Source: an uncultured Bacteroides sp.
GTDB lineage: Bacteria; Bacteroidota; Bacteroidia; Bacteroidales; Bacteroidaceae
DNA length: 64,000 bases
Reading direction: 5' to 3'
Assembly: GCA_958453305.1 (NCBI GenBank)
Contig: CAUDXH010000005.1
Location: 28,325-92,324, forward strand
In this document: in pieces, positions 8,879-17,876 of the stretch
Position numbering within the stretch: the first letter of the stretch is position 1
How the letters are laid out: each line of letters starts with the position of its first letter
The notes under the pieces: model-generated
Seen by the model: only the letters and a program-made list of their open reading frames with translations
Databases searched by the model: none
What the model was told of the DNA's origin: nothing
Made by a program: the position numbers and the translations under genes

Positions 8879-10603
8879 ATGAGCTTGTCCTCTTTTTCCA
8901 TACAGCAGACATTGAGCTTTCTTCTAAACACAAGCGCACGATGTCTCAAACGCTTTCCCGTTACTATCGGGTTTGTATGGGTGCTTTCTGCCTATCTGTT
9001 TATAAGAGTTTACAATCCGTCCCTAATCAAAGAATGGGAATGGAGTGTAACCTGCTCTTATTATCTGCTGACAGGCTCATTGCTCTCACTTACATTACAC
9101 TTATGGGGGGAAGAGCAGAAAAGCAAATTAATCGTATGGGGTGCTTTCATCATGGGGTTATCCCTTTTGCTTGCCGACAGTATTTATCTGCATGATCAAG
9201 CTTTGACACAAGAGTTAGTCTTATCGCGTGGAGCATTGATTTTCTCCATGCTGCTATCGGCTTTCATCCTTCCTTTTATAAAAGAAAAAGAAGACGTGGC
9301 AGCCTGGAATTTTTCAGCATCTGCCATCCAAGCTTTTTCATTGGCTGCCTGTACGGGAGTCATTATGACCGGAGGAATCATCCTGCTGCTGATTTCACTT
9401 GATAAACTCTTCAATATCGAAATCAGTACCAACTGTTTCATCTACGTAAGCATTTTATGCAACGTTATCCTGTCCCCCATGCTCTTTCTCGGCCTGCTGC
9501 CGGAAGGTGAGAAAAAACATGACAGCCGGTTTTACCATTCACATTCTGCTGACAACATCTTACGCTGGCTGTTTCTGCCCTTACTGATGAGCTATATGGC
9601 AGTGCTTTACATCTATGAAGCACGTATCATTACGCAGTGGAAATTACCAGACGGATGGGTTTCATGGCTGGTTACAGCCCTTTCGGTAGGATGTATCTTG
9701 CTGTTGACCCAGCTTTATCCCATAAGAATGCGAAAAAACAGACGCATTGATGAACTGCTTTTCCGATGGATTCCCGTATTGGTTTTACCTCTATTAATAC
9801 TGATGACCGTGGGCATAATCCGGCGGTTTAACGACTACGGACTGACCGTTAACCGGCTCTATCTGCTCACATTCAATCTCTGGCTTTACGGAGTTTTCAT
9901 CGGACTGTGTATAAACCGCGGACGGCGCATGATAGGAATTCCTATTTCGTTTGCTGCTGTTTTTATGCTGACTTCTGTTTCTCCGATAAACTATACCAGC
10001 ATTACCTGCAAAGTATTGCTCAACGAAATAGCAGATGAATTGAAGCAAAATGGGGCATCCCAGCTTCCGCTCACCCAAAAACAATATGAGGCATGGCTAA
10101 GCAATCAGTCCCAAGAGAGACAAATGCGTGTAAACGAAAAGCTGAGCTATCTCAGCTCTTTTTCAGAACAAAAATACACCGCAGTAGTAGAAGCCGGTAC
10201 TCCTTTTTATACATATGCCAATAAATACAATCCAAATGTGGCAGACATGGAGGTAACAGCAGAATCTGCTCTTTCAGCTACACTCTGCACGGAAACCATT
10301 CCTGTACCACAGGGATACCGCAACTTCCGGTTTATCGAGGAACTGCCTATACCGGTAAACGGCAAGCTGACTCCCGGCAGAAAACTGGCTATCCCTATTC
10401 CCGAAACGAAGGATACATGCCGTATAGAAACAGATCTCCTGCTGGACGTTGAGAGAGAGGATAAATCTAAAGAACCTATTACCCTACTCTCTGACTCTAA
10501 AAATCATGTTTTTATCCTTACATATTACAGACAAGAATTTAAGCGGTCAGCCTTTTTTATAAGCGGCTACCTGTTTTTTAACAAAAACATTCAAAAACAA
10601 TAA
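8879..10603 (+). CDS. DUF4153-family integral membrane protein
   Basis: 574 residues from the ATG at 8879; the frame also opens at a TTG at 8855, but the extra eight residues are less likely. The N-terminal 370 residues contain about ten hydrophobic segments. The last 190 residues are hydrophilic and probably lie outside the membrane (conserved NYTSITCKVLLNEI region, then KQYEAWLSNQ). The architecture fits DUF4153, a family without an established function. It lies 33 bp after prfA and 12 bp before pyrF, so all three may share a transcript. Confidence 0.75.
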   Translation: MSLSSFSIQQTLSFLLNTSARCLKRFPVTIGFVWVLSAYLFIRVYNPSLIKEWEWSVTCSYYLLTGSLLSLTLHLWGEEQKSKLIVWGAFIMGLSLLLADSIYLHDQALTQELVLSRGALIFSMLLSAFILPFIKEKEDVAAWNFSASAIQAFSLAACTGVIMTGGIILLLISLDKLFNIEISTNCFIYVSILCNVILSPMLFLGLLPEGEKKHDSRFYHSHSADNILRWLFLPLLMSYMAVLYIYEARIITQWKLPDGWVSWLVTALSVGCILLLTQLYPIRMRKNRRIDELLFRWIPVLVLPLLILMTVGIIRRFNDYGLTVNRLYLLTFNLWLYGVFIGLCINRGRRMIGIPISFAAVFMLTSVSPINYTSITCKVLLNEIADELKQNGASQLPLTQKQYEAWLSNQSQERQMRVNEKLSYLSSFSEQKYTAVVEAGTPFYTYANKYNPNVADMEVTAESALSATLCTETIPVPQGYRNFRFIEELPIPVNGKLTPGRKLAIPIPETKDTCRIETDLLLDVEREDKSKEPITLLSDSKNHVFILTYYRQEFKRSAFFISGYLFFNKNIQKQ

Positions 10604-10615
10604 CATTATAACATC

Positions 10616-11440
10616 ATGAACAAACAAGAATTATTTGAAAACATCAAACGCAAGAAATCATTTCTTTGCGTAGGACTGGACACAGACATCAAAAAGATTC
10701 CGGAACACTTATTGAAAGAAGAAGACCCTATCTTTGCTTTCAACAAAGCAATTATTGACGCCACTGCTCCTTATTGCATCGCTTACAAGCCCAACTTGGC
10801 TTTTTATGAAAGCATGGGTGTAAAAGGATGGATTGCATTTGAAAAAACAGTGGAATACATCAAGAGCAATTATCCAAACCAGTTCATCATTGCCGATGCA
10901 AAACGCGGAGACATCGGAAACACATCGGCCATGTATGCCCGCACGTTCTTTGAGGAACTGAACATTGACTCAGTAACCGTAGCTCCTTACATGGGTGAAG
11001 ACAGCGTAACTCCCTTCCTTACTTACGAAGGAAAATGGGTTATCTTGCTGGCATTGACTTCAAACAAAGGTTCTCACGATTTCCAGCTTACCACCGACCC
11101 TGAAGGCGAACGCCTGTTTGAAAAAGTATTGCGCAAATCACAGGAATGGGCGAATGATGAAAACATGATGTACGTAGTAGGCGCAACTCAAGGACGCATG
11201 TTTGAAGACATACGTAAGATTATCCCCAACCACTTCTTGCTCGTGCCCGGAATCGGTGCACAAGGCGGCTCATTGGAAGAAGTATGCAAATATGGTATGA
11301 CCAAAGAATGCGGACTGATTGTAAACTCAAGCCGCGCCATTATCTATGCCGACAAAACAGAAAACTTCGCAACCGTGGCTGGTCAAAAAGCACAAAAAGT
11401 GCAAAAACAAATGGAAGAACAGCTGAAGACTATTTTGTAA
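10616..11440 (+). CDS. pyrF: Orotidine 5'-phosphate decarboxylase, long (type 2) form
   Basis: 274 residues. It decarboxylates OMP to UMP, the last step of pyrimidine synthesis. Signature motifs: [17 protein letters not shown] at the N-terminus and the catalytic [15 protein letters not shown] near residues 93-107, followed by the PGIGAQGG phosphate-binding loop. The length and the DAKRGDIG context match the type 2 PyrF common in Bacteroidetes, not the roughly 240-residue enterobacterial type. Followed by a large hairpin terminator. Confidence 0.95.
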   Translation: MNKQELFENIKRKKSFLCVGLDTDIKKIPEHLLKEEDPIFAFNKAIIDATAPYCIAYKPNLAFYESMGVKGWIAFEKTVEYIKSNYPNQFIIADAKRGDIGNTSAMYARTFFEELNIDSVTVAPYMGEDSVTPFLTYEGKWVILLALTSNKGSHDFQLTTDPEGERLFEKVLRKSQEWANDENMMYVVGATQGRMFEDIRKIIPNHFLLVPGIGAQGGSLEEVCKYGMTKECGLIVNSSRAIIYADKTENFATVAGQKAQKVQKQMEEQLKTIL

Positions 11441-11461
11441 TCTTCTTCCCTCTCCAGTTCG

Positions 11462-11558
11462 GAAGGAATATCCGTTGCAAAAGAAAGATGACACCATATT
11501 CCCTGTTTCAGGGCATATCAACTTATACTTTTGCAATGAATATTCCTTCTTTTTTTTT
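11462..11558 (+). terminator. Large branched terminator after pyrF
   Basis: Arms 11462-11483 and 11528-11549 pair at 20 of 22 positions, and a run of nine or more T follows directly. The 44-base loop itself holds a small perfect hairpin (CCCTG/CAGGG near 11510-11523), giving a branched structure. Position and T-run fit intrinsic termination of the purM/prfA/pyrF transcript. Confidence 0.75.
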
Positions 11559-11726
11559 CAGCAAACAAACCACTTTCAACGGGTTTTAGAGCACAAAAAG
11601 AGAAATAATTGGCTTTTTTTACGGATTTCTAAAAAAAAAACACGTAATTTGCATAATTAAAAAGTGTATCTACACGATACAACTCAACTAATCATAAAAG
11701 GAAAACCTAAGGAATAAAGAAGTATT

Positions 11727-12767
11727 ATGGAGTTCTCAGCTAAACAAATTGCGGAATACATCCACGGAGTTATCATAGGAGATGAAAATGCAACCGTACA
11801 TACCTTTGCCAAAATTGAAGAAGGTATACCGGGAGCGCTGTCATTCTTATCAAACCCGAAATACACCCATTACATTTACGAAACTCAATCATCTATCATC
11901 TTGGTCAATAAAGACTTTGAGCCGGAACAGAAGATTAATGCCACACTCATCAAGGTGGACAATGCATATGAAAGCCTGGCCAAACTCATGACCTTATATG
12001 AAATGAGCCAACCCAAAAAGAAAGGCATAGACCCGCTGGCATCCATTGCAACCGGTGCAAAAATAGGAAAAGATGTATACATCGGACCGTTTGCCTGTAT
12101 TGAGGAGGGAGCTGAAATTGGAGACAATACGTATATCCACCCTCACGCCACCGTAGGATGTAATGCCAAAATAGGAGCCAATACCATTCTTTATCCTCAT
12201 GTAACCGTTTATCATGACTGCCGAATCGGAAACAACTGTATTCTCCATGCCGGAGCAGTTATCGGTGCCGACGGATTCGGGTTTGCCCCATCGCCGGAAG
12301 GCTATGAAAAGATTCCCCAAATAGGTATCGCTATCCTTGAAGACAATGTGGAAATAGGAGCCAATACATGTATTGACCGTGCCACCATGGGAGCTACCGT
12401 TATCCATAAAGGAGTAAAACTTGATAATTTAATCCAGCTGGCTCACAATGTAGAAGTAGGCAGCCACACGGTCATGGCTTCACAGGTAGGAGTGGCCGGC
12501 TCAGCTAAAATAGGCGAATGGTGTATGTTCGGCGGACAAGTAGGAGTGGCCGGACACATCAAAGTGGGTGACCATGTAACGGTCGGTGCTCAATCAGGTA
12601 TACCCGGAAACACCAAATCAGGCAGCACCCTGATGGGATATCCAGCCATTGACCCCAAACAGTTCGCACGCTCTTCAGCTGTTTACAAGAAACTTCCGGA
12701 AATGTACACTGAATTAGGGCGTCTGCAAAGAGAAATCGAAGAATTAAAAAAACAACTTAACAAATAA
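11727..12767 (+). CDS. lpxD: UDP-3-O-acyl-glucosamine N-acyltransferase
   Basis: 346 residues. It adds the second acyl chain in lipid A synthesis. The N-terminal uridine-binding domain ([22 protein letters not shown]) is followed by a left-handed beta-helix of hexapeptide repeats (about residues 105-310, e.g. [24 protein letters not shown]). The catalytic His lies in [15 protein letters not shown]-terminal helix ends KKQLNK. It is the first gene of a tight lpxD-lpxC/fabZ-lpxA block (5- and 2-bp gaps), so expression is likely coupled. Confidence 0.96.
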   Translation: MEFSAKQIAEYIHGVIIGDENATVHTFAKIEEGIPGALSFLSNPKYTHYIYETQSSIILVNKDFEPEQKINATLIKVDNAYESLAKLMTLYEMSQPKKKGIDPLASIATGAKIGKDVYIGPFACIEEGAEIGDNTYIHPHATVGCNAKIGANTILYPHVTVYHDCRIGNNCILHAGAVIGADGFGFAPSPEGYEKIPQIGIAILEDNVEIGANTCIDRATMGATVIHKGVKLDNLIQLAHNVEVGSHTVMASQVGVAGSAKIGEWCMFGGQVGVAGHIKVGDHVTVGAQSGIPGNTKSGSTLMGYPAIDPKQFARSSAVYKKLPEMYTELGRLQREIEELKKQLNK

Positions 12768-12772
12768 AACCC

Positions 12773-14158
12773 ATGTTGAAACAACAAACCTTAAAAGGCA
12801 GTTTTTCACTGAATGGCAAAGGGCTTCACACCGGAGTCAAACTTACTGTTACATTCAATCCTGCCCCAGAGCATCACGGGTATAAAATTCAACGCATCGA
12901 CTTAGATGACCAACCAATACTAGATGCAGTAGCTGAAAATGTAATTGATACCACCCGAGGTACCGTATTGGCAAAAAACGGGGTAAAGGTAAGCACCGTA
13001 GAACATGCCTTGGCTGCTCTTTATGCTGCAGGCATTGACAACTGCCTGATTCAAGTAGACGGTCCAGAGTTTCCTATCTTGGACGGCAGTGCCAAAGCAT
13101 ATGTGGAATGCATCAAACGTGTAGGCATCGAAGAGCAAGCTGCTCCTAAAGACTATTACATCATCAAATCAAAAATTGAATTCCGTGACGAAGAAACCGG
13201 CTCTTCAATTATTGTACTTCCTGATGATAAATTCAGCGTTAATGCCTTGATTTCCTATGACTCTAAGATATTGAGCAATCAATATGCCTCACTGGAAAAC
13301 ATGGCCGATTTTCCTTCAGAAATCGCTTCTGCACGTACCTTTGTTTTCGTCCGTGAAATAGAGCCGCTGCTCAATGCCGGACTAATCAAAGGAGGCGATC
13401 TAGATAATGCTATCGTAATTTACGAAAAGCAAATGACGCAAGAAAACTTTGACAAGCTGGCTGACATCATGGGAGTTCCCCATATGGACGCAAACCAGCT
13501 GGGGTATATCAATCATATTCCTCTGGTATGGCCTAACGAACCTGCCCGTCATAAGCTTCTTGACATTATCGGCGACCTTGCCTTAACCGGAAAACCCATT
13601 AAAGGACGTATCATCGCTACCCGGCCGGGACATACCATCAACAATAAATTTGCCCGCCAGTTACGCAAGGAGATCAGACAGCATGAAATTCAAGCTCCGA
13701 TTTACAACTGTAATGAGGAACCGCTGATGGATGTAAACCGCATCCGTGAACTGTTGCCTCACCGCTATCCGTTCCAACTGGTAGACAAGGTTATTGCCAT
13801 TGGAGCAAACTATATTGTCGGAGTAAAAAACGTAACATCAAATGAGCCTTTCTTCCAGGGTCACTTCCCCCAAGAACCGGTAATGCCCGGTGTGCTTCAG
13901 GTGGAAGCCATGGCGCAAGTGGGAGGACTGCTGGTGCTCAACTCAGTAGATGAACCGGAAAAATACTCTACATACTTCCTGAAAATCGACAATGTGAAAT
14001 TCCGTCAAAAAGTAGTTCCGGGAGACACGTTGCTTTTCCGTGTTGAACTGATGGCACCCATACGTCGTGGCATTTCAACCATGAAAGGATATATCTTCGT
14101 AGGCGAAAGAATTGTTTGCGAAGCTGAATTTATGGCACAAATCGTAAAAAACAAATAA
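12773..14158 (+). CDS. lpxC/fabZ: Bifunctional LpxC deacetylase / FabZ 3-hydroxyacyl-ACP dehydratase fusion
   Basis: 461 residues with two enzymes in one chain. Residues 1-305 are LpxC, the zinc deacetylase that commits UDP-acyl-GlcNAc to lipid A; ligands H78 (TVEHALAAL), H260 and D264 (HKLLDIIGD) and general acid H287 are present. Residues about 318-461 are FabZ, with catalytic H364 (FQGHFPQEPVMPG) and E378. This fusion is characteristic of Bacteroidetes and couples lipid A and fatty-acid flux. No frameshift separates the two parts. Confidence 0.96.
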   Translation: MLKQQTLKGSFSLNGKGLHTGVKLTVTFNPAPEHHGYKIQRIDLDDQPILDAVAENVIDTTRGTVLAKNGVKVSTVEHALAALYAAGIDNCLIQVDGPEFPILDGSAKAYVECIKRVGIEEQAAPKDYYIIKSKIEFRDEETGSSIIVLPDDKFSVNALISYDSKILSNQYASLENMADFPSEIASARTFVFVREIEPLLNAGLIKGGDLDNAIVIYEKQMTQENFDKLADIMGVPHMDANQLGYINHIPLVWPNEPARHKLLDIIGDLALTGKPIKGRIIATRPGHTINNKFARQLRKEIRQHEIQAPIYNCNEEPLMDVNRIRELLPHRYPFQLVDKVIAIGANYIVGVKNVTSNEPFFQGHFPQEPVMPGVLQVEAMAQVGGLLVLNSVDEPEKYSTYFLKIDNVKFRQKVVPGDTLLFRVELMAPIRRGISTMKGYIFVGERIVCEAEFMAQIVKNK

Positions 14159-14160
14159 AT

Positions 14161-14928
14161 ATGATAAGCCCATTAGCATACATACACCCTGAAGCTAAAA
14201 TCGGAGAAAATGTAGAAATTGGTCCGTTTGTCTTTATTGACAAGAATGTAGTAATCGGCGACAATAACCTCATTATGCCGAACGTAAACATCTTAGAAGG
14301 GGCACGTATCGGTAATGGAAACCGTTTTTTTCCGGGAGCTGTTATCAGTGCGATTCCTCAAGACCTTAAATTCCGCGGAGAAGAAACAACCGCAGAAATA
14401 GGCAACAACAATACCATTCGTGAAAACGTGACCATCAACCGAGGTACGGCTGCTAAAGGAAAAACCGTAGTAGGAAGCAACAACCTGCTGATGGAAGGTG
14501 TACACGTAGCCCATGATACCATTGTGGGAAGTAACTGTATCATCGGTAACTCCACAAAAATGGCAGGTGAAGTCATTGTTGATGACAATGCCATAGTCAG
14601 TGCCAATGTCCTGATGCACCAGTTCTGCCGGGTAGGAGGTTATGTCATGATTCAAGGTGGATGCCGTTTCAGCAAAGATATTCCGCCGTTTATCATCGCC
14701 GGACGCGACCCTATAGCTTACTGCGGAATCAATATCGTAGGCTTGCGCCGCCGTGGATTTTCAAACGAACTCATTGAAAACATACATAATGCTTACCGAA
14801 TCATCTATAACAGCGGAAAGACTGTAACTGAAGCACTTGAGCAGGTACGCACGGATATACCGATGAGCAAGGAAATAGAATATATCATTTCGTTTGTTGA
14901 AAATTCACAACGAGGTATTATCCGATAA
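14161..14928 (+). CDS. lpxA: UDP-N-acetylglucosamine acyltransferase
   Basis: 255 residues. It performs the first acylation of UDP-GlcNAc in lipid A synthesis. Almost the whole N-terminal two-thirds is hexapeptide beta-helix (ISPLAYIHPEAKIGENVEIGPFVFI...). The catalytic His is in EGVHVAHDTIVG. The helical C-terminal domain contains GLRRRGFS and ends RGIIR. It starts 2 bp after the LpxC/FabZ stop. Confidence 0.96.
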   Translation: MISPLAYIHPEAKIGENVEIGPFVFIDKNVVIGDNNLIMPNVNILEGARIGNGNRFFPGAVISAIPQDLKFRGEETTAEIGNNNTIRENVTINRGTAAKGKTVVGSNNLLMEGVHVAHDTIVGSNCIIGNSTKMAGEVIVDDNAIVSANVLMHQFCRVGGYVMIQGGCRFSKDIPPFIIAGRDPIAYCGINIVGLRRRGFSNELIENIHNAYRIIYNSGKTVTEALEQVRTDIPMSKEIEYIISFVENSQRGIIR

Positions 14929-14940
14929 AAAAAGATTTCG

Positions 14941-14948
14941 TATCTTTA
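14941..14948 (+). promoter_or_regulatory. Possible -7 box ahead of the pRiA4b ORF-3-like gene
   Basis: TATCTTTA, one base off TAnnTTTG, 37 bp before the ATG at 14986. It would allow this gene to be expressed apart from the lpx block. Weak single-element evidence. Confidence 0.35.
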
Positions 14949-14985
14949 CCATATCAACAAAACTTTTAAATTAAAGTATACACCT

Positions 14986-15540
14986 ATGGTATATAAATTT
15001 AGAATCATATCTGATGAAGTCGATGACTTCCTGAGAGAAATCAAAATTGATTCAGAAGCTTCTTTTTATGAATTACATGAAGCTATCCTAAAATCGGCCG
15101 GATATAAGGACGACCAAATGACCTCTTTCTTCATTTGTGATGATGACTGGGAAAAAGAAACTGAAATCACGCTGGAAGACATGGGAGGCGGAAGCTCGGA
15201 AGAAGATACCTATGTAATGAAAGAAACTCCGCTGAGCGAACTCTTAGAGGATGAAAAGCAGAAACTGCTGTATGTATTCGACCCCCTTGCTGAACGTGTG
15301 TTCTTCATTGAACTCTCTGAAATCATTACCGGAACAGATTTAGACAAAGCTGTCTGTTCACGAAAAGAAGGTGAAGCACCCAAACAGCTGATTGACTTTG
15401 ATGAGCAAATGAGCACCAATTCTTCACTCGATTTGGATGAGAACTTCTATGGAGACCAAGATTTCGATATGGAAGACTTCGACCCGGAAGGCTTTGATAT
15501 GGGAAGTGGAGGCAATCCATACGATGAAGATAAATATTAA
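14986..15540 (+). CDS. pRiA4b ORF-3-like protein with strongly acidic tail
   Basis: 184 residues. The N-terminal 65 residues (VYKFRIISDEVDDFLREIKI..., SFYELHEAILKSAGY, FFICDDDWEKETEI) match the plasmid pRiA4b ORF-3-like fold. In other genomes that fold appears in IS-associated and chromosomal proteins without a fixed role. The C-terminal 35 residues are dominated by Asp, Phe and Gly in a near repeat (DFDMEDFDPEGFDMG). The calculated charge must be very negative. It lies 57 bp after lpxA and ends in a strong terminator. Function unknown. Confidence 0.8.
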   Translation: MVYKFRIISDEVDDFLREIKIDSEASFYELHEAILKSAGYKDDQMTSFFICDDDWEKETEITLEDMGGGSSEEDTYVMKETPLSELLEDEKQKLLYVFDPLAERVFFIELSEIITGTDLDKAVCSRKEGEAPKQLIDFDEQMSTNSSLDLDENFYGDQDFDMEDFDPEGFDMGSGGNPYDEDKY

Positions 15541-15552
15541 CCAAACAGAGAA

Positions 15553-15624
15553 GATAAAAAATTAAAACCAAGTAACAAGGTGCAAGAGCCTGATTAGTTG
15601 GTTTTAATTTTTTATCTTTTTTTT
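15553..15624 (+). terminator. Perfect 19-bp stem terminator immediately upstream of miaA
   Basis: Arms 15553-15571 and 15598-15616 are perfectly complementary over 19 bp with a 26-base loop, followed by eight T (15617-15624). The T-run ends only 12 bp before the miaA ATG, so it separates the lpx block from miaA and must also affect miaA expression. Confidence 0.85.
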
Positions 15625-15636
15625 AATACTACTCCC

Positions 15637-16542
15637 ATGCCCACACTTATCGTACTTATAGGCCCGACAGGTGTCGGAAAAACAGAACTCAGCCTGAAAA
15701 TAGCCGAACACTGCCAAACAGAAATCATTTCTTCCGATTCGCGGCAACTTTATGCCGACCTGAAAATAGGCACGGCTGCTCCAACTCCCGAACAACTCAA
15801 ACGGGTGCCCCATCATTTCGTAGGAACACTTCAGTTAACCGATTATTACAGTGCTGCCCGATATGAAGAAGAAGTAATTGAAAAGCTGAAGGAGCTCTTT
15901 CAAACTCATTCATCGGTGGTTATGACCGGAGGTTCAATGATGTATATCGACGCGGTATGTAAAGGTATTGATGATATACCTACCGTAGATTCCGAGACAC
16001 GTGAACTCATGCTGAAACGCTATGAAAGTGAAGGATTGGAGGCACTTTGTGCTGAATTAAAGCTGCTCGATCCGGAATATTATGCTCAGGTAGACATCAA
16101 AAATCCCAAACGCGTAATCCATGCACTTGAAATATGCTACATGACCGGAAAAACATATACGTCCTTCCGAACCAGAAGTCAGAAAAAACGCCCCTTCAAT
16201 ATCTTGAAAATAGGATTGCGACGGGAACGTGAAGAGCTGTATGAGCGAATCAACCGGCGGGTAGACTTGATGATGGAAGAAGGGTTGCTGGAAGAAGCTG
16301 AAAGGGTTTATCCTTACCGCTCATTAAACTCGCTCAATACGGTAGGCTATAAAGAGCTGTTTAAGTTTATTGACGGAGAATGGGAGCTGCCTTTTGCTAT
16401 TGAAAAAATAAAGCAAAACTCACGCATTTACTCGCGCAAACAGATGACATGGTTTAAACGGGATGCCGATATTGCCTGGTTTCACCCAGACCAAGAAACT
16501 GAAATTATGGATTATATCAGCCTACATATGAAGCCAAACTAA
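15637..16542 (+). CDS. miaA: tRNA dimethylallyltransferase
   Basis: 301 residues from the ATG at 15637; the frame extends to a TTG at 15598, but those residues lie inside the terminator stem. The enzyme prenylates A37 of tRNAs reading UNN codons. P-loop GPTGVGKT is at residues 9-16, then the substrate motif [16 protein letters not shown] and [16 protein letters not shown]. The C-terminal region contains [15 protein letters not shown] and QMTWFKR. It shares the dimethylallyl theme with mtaB nearby: both modify position 37, though on different tRNAs. Confidence 0.95.
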   Translation: MPTLIVLIGPTGVGKTELSLKIAEHCQTEIISSDSRQLYADLKIGTAAPTPEQLKRVPHHFVGTLQLTDYYSAARYEEEVIEKLKELFQTHSSVVMTGGSMMYIDAVCKGIDDIPTVDSETRELMLKRYESEGLEALCAELKLLDPEYYAQVDIKNPKRVIHALEICYMTGKTYTSFRTRSQKKRPFNILKIGLRREREELYERINRRVDLMMEEGLLEEAERVYPYRSLNSLNTVGYKELFKFIDGEWELPFAIEKIKQNSRIYSRKQMTWFKRDADIAWFHPDQETEIMDYISLHMKPN

Positions 16543-16850
16543 ACCCTACCTGCTTTTTCACCTCCCGATTCAATACCTATCAGACGAAGTGAAAAGGCGG
16601 ATAAATCCAATATAAAAGAGTCATTTCGCCTCTGTGAAAACAAAAAGGCGATATGACTCTTTCTTTTATTCCTGAAAAACAGGCCGATTAAAATAATTAG
16701 TCCAACAACTTCCATCCATACACGCTTGATTCTATAAAACGCCTTGGCGGCTCATGTAAAATGCTTCCGCATCTCAATTCAAATGCCTTGACATGCCAAC
16801 CTGAATGCCTAAGAGAAGCGAGAGGTAAAGCTGTCTGTTTCTCTGCACTC
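16543..16850. other. Intergenic region between miaA and the GT2 gene
   Basis: 308 bp between convergent genes. It contains the terminator at 16615-16662 and a weaker inverted repeat (CTTTTTCAC near 16553 with GTGAAAAGG near 16590). I see no gene; short frames here lack any recognisable feature. Confidence 0.6.
16615..16665. terminator. Bidirectional terminator between miaA and the GT2 gene
   Basis: Arms 16615-16630 and 16647-16662 pair at 15 of 16 positions (AAAGAGTCAT..CGCC), with T-rich flank on the plus side (TTTCTTTT) and A-rich on the left, so it could stop both convergent transcripts. Confidence 0.75.
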
Positions 16851-17876
16851 CTACCGGTTCCACGGCAGATCAGAGAAAATATGGCACCTGCGTACCTTAG
16901 ACCACCAAAGAATACTCTTCTCAAAACGTTCCGGAATAGAAACCAATGAGGCAGAACGCAAATTCTCATTCCGGTCAGCCTGAAATAAAGAACGCATAGA
17001 CTTATATTCCTCGCGAGCCTTTAACACAGCCAGAGCATTGCTTTTATCGCCTTTCAGCAAGAAAACAAATGCAGCCAAATAATCTAAGAAAAGGCGGACA
17101 CACATCACCTTTTGCAATTCGCTTTCCGGCAAATTCTTATAAAGCATGATCAGGTTATTGCGAAAATTAAGCAATGTTTTACGAGGATTTTCTTTCTTTA
17201 ATGTTGCTCCTCCCACATGATACACCTTGCTGAACGGCAAACAAACGATGCCATAACCGCGACTGCGCAAGCGCCAGCAGAGGTCAATTTCCTCCATATG
17301 AGCAAAAAAACGCCCGTCTAACCCTCCTGCCTCGCGATAAACCTGCAAGCGAATCAAAAGGGCTGCTCCTGTTGCCCAAAACACGGGGATAATGTCTTCA
17401 TACTGACCATGATCTGATTCTACCACATCAAAAATACGCCCCCTACAAAATGGATAGCCGTATTTATCAATAAAGCCTCCTGCAGCACCAGCATATTCAA
17501 AACAAGATTTATCCCGGAAGCTGAGCAGCTTAGGCTGGCAGGCTGCCACTTGGGGATGCTTGTCCAAATAGTCGGTCATGGGTTGAAGCCATCCAGAAGT
17601 AACTTCCACATCGCTGTTCAACAAAACAACATACTCTGCATCTACTTGCTGCAGAGCCCTGTTATATCCCTCGGCAAAACCATAATTTTTACTCAAGCGA
17701 ATTAAGCGGACATCAGGAAACTCACGCTCAATGACTTCACACGAATCATCGGAAGAGGCATTGTCGGCTACACATATTTCCACTCCTTCTCCTTGCGAAT
17801 AAGCGAGTACGGAAGGAAGAAAACGACGGAGCATCTCAGCCCCATTCCAGTTTAAAATAACTACCGACGTTTTCAT
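16851..17876 (-). CDS. Family 2 glycosyltransferase (rhamnosyltransferase-like)
   Basis: 341 residues. GT-A fold of family 2: SVVILNWNGAEMLRRFLPSVL start, nucleotide-binding VADNASSDDS near 36-44, and a DxD-equivalent NSDVE at 87-91. Later come FFAHMEEIDLCWRLRSRGYG and YHVGGATLKKENP, typical of the subgroup annotated as rhamnosyl- or dTDP-sugar transferases. The C-terminal 60 residues carry one hydrophobic patch. Cytoplasmic face of the membrane is likely. The ATG overlaps the mtaB stop by 4 bp (ATGA-type), so the two genes are translationally coupled. Acceptor and sugar are unknown. Confidence 0.85.
   Translation of the reverse strand: MKTSVVILNWNGAEMLRRFLPSVLAYSQGEGVEICVADNASSDDSCEVIEREFPDVRLIRLSKNYGFAEGYNRALQQVDAEYVVLLNSDVEVTSGWLQPMTDYLDKHPQVAACQPKLLSFRDKSCFEYAGAAGGFIDKYGYPFCRGRIFDVVESDHGQYEDIIPVFWATGAALLIRLQVYREAGGLDGRFFAHMEEIDLCWRLRSRGYGIVCLPFSKVYHVGGATLKKENPRKTLLNFRNNLIMLYKNLPESELQKVMCVRLFLDYLAAFVFLLKGDKSNALAVLKAREEYKSMRSLFQADRNENLRSASLVSIPERFEKSILWWSKVRRCHIFSDLPWNR

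Noticed and set aside
16697..16969. Short frames overlapping the 3' end of the GT2 gene
   Set aside because: No features; the glycosyltransferase explains the sequence.
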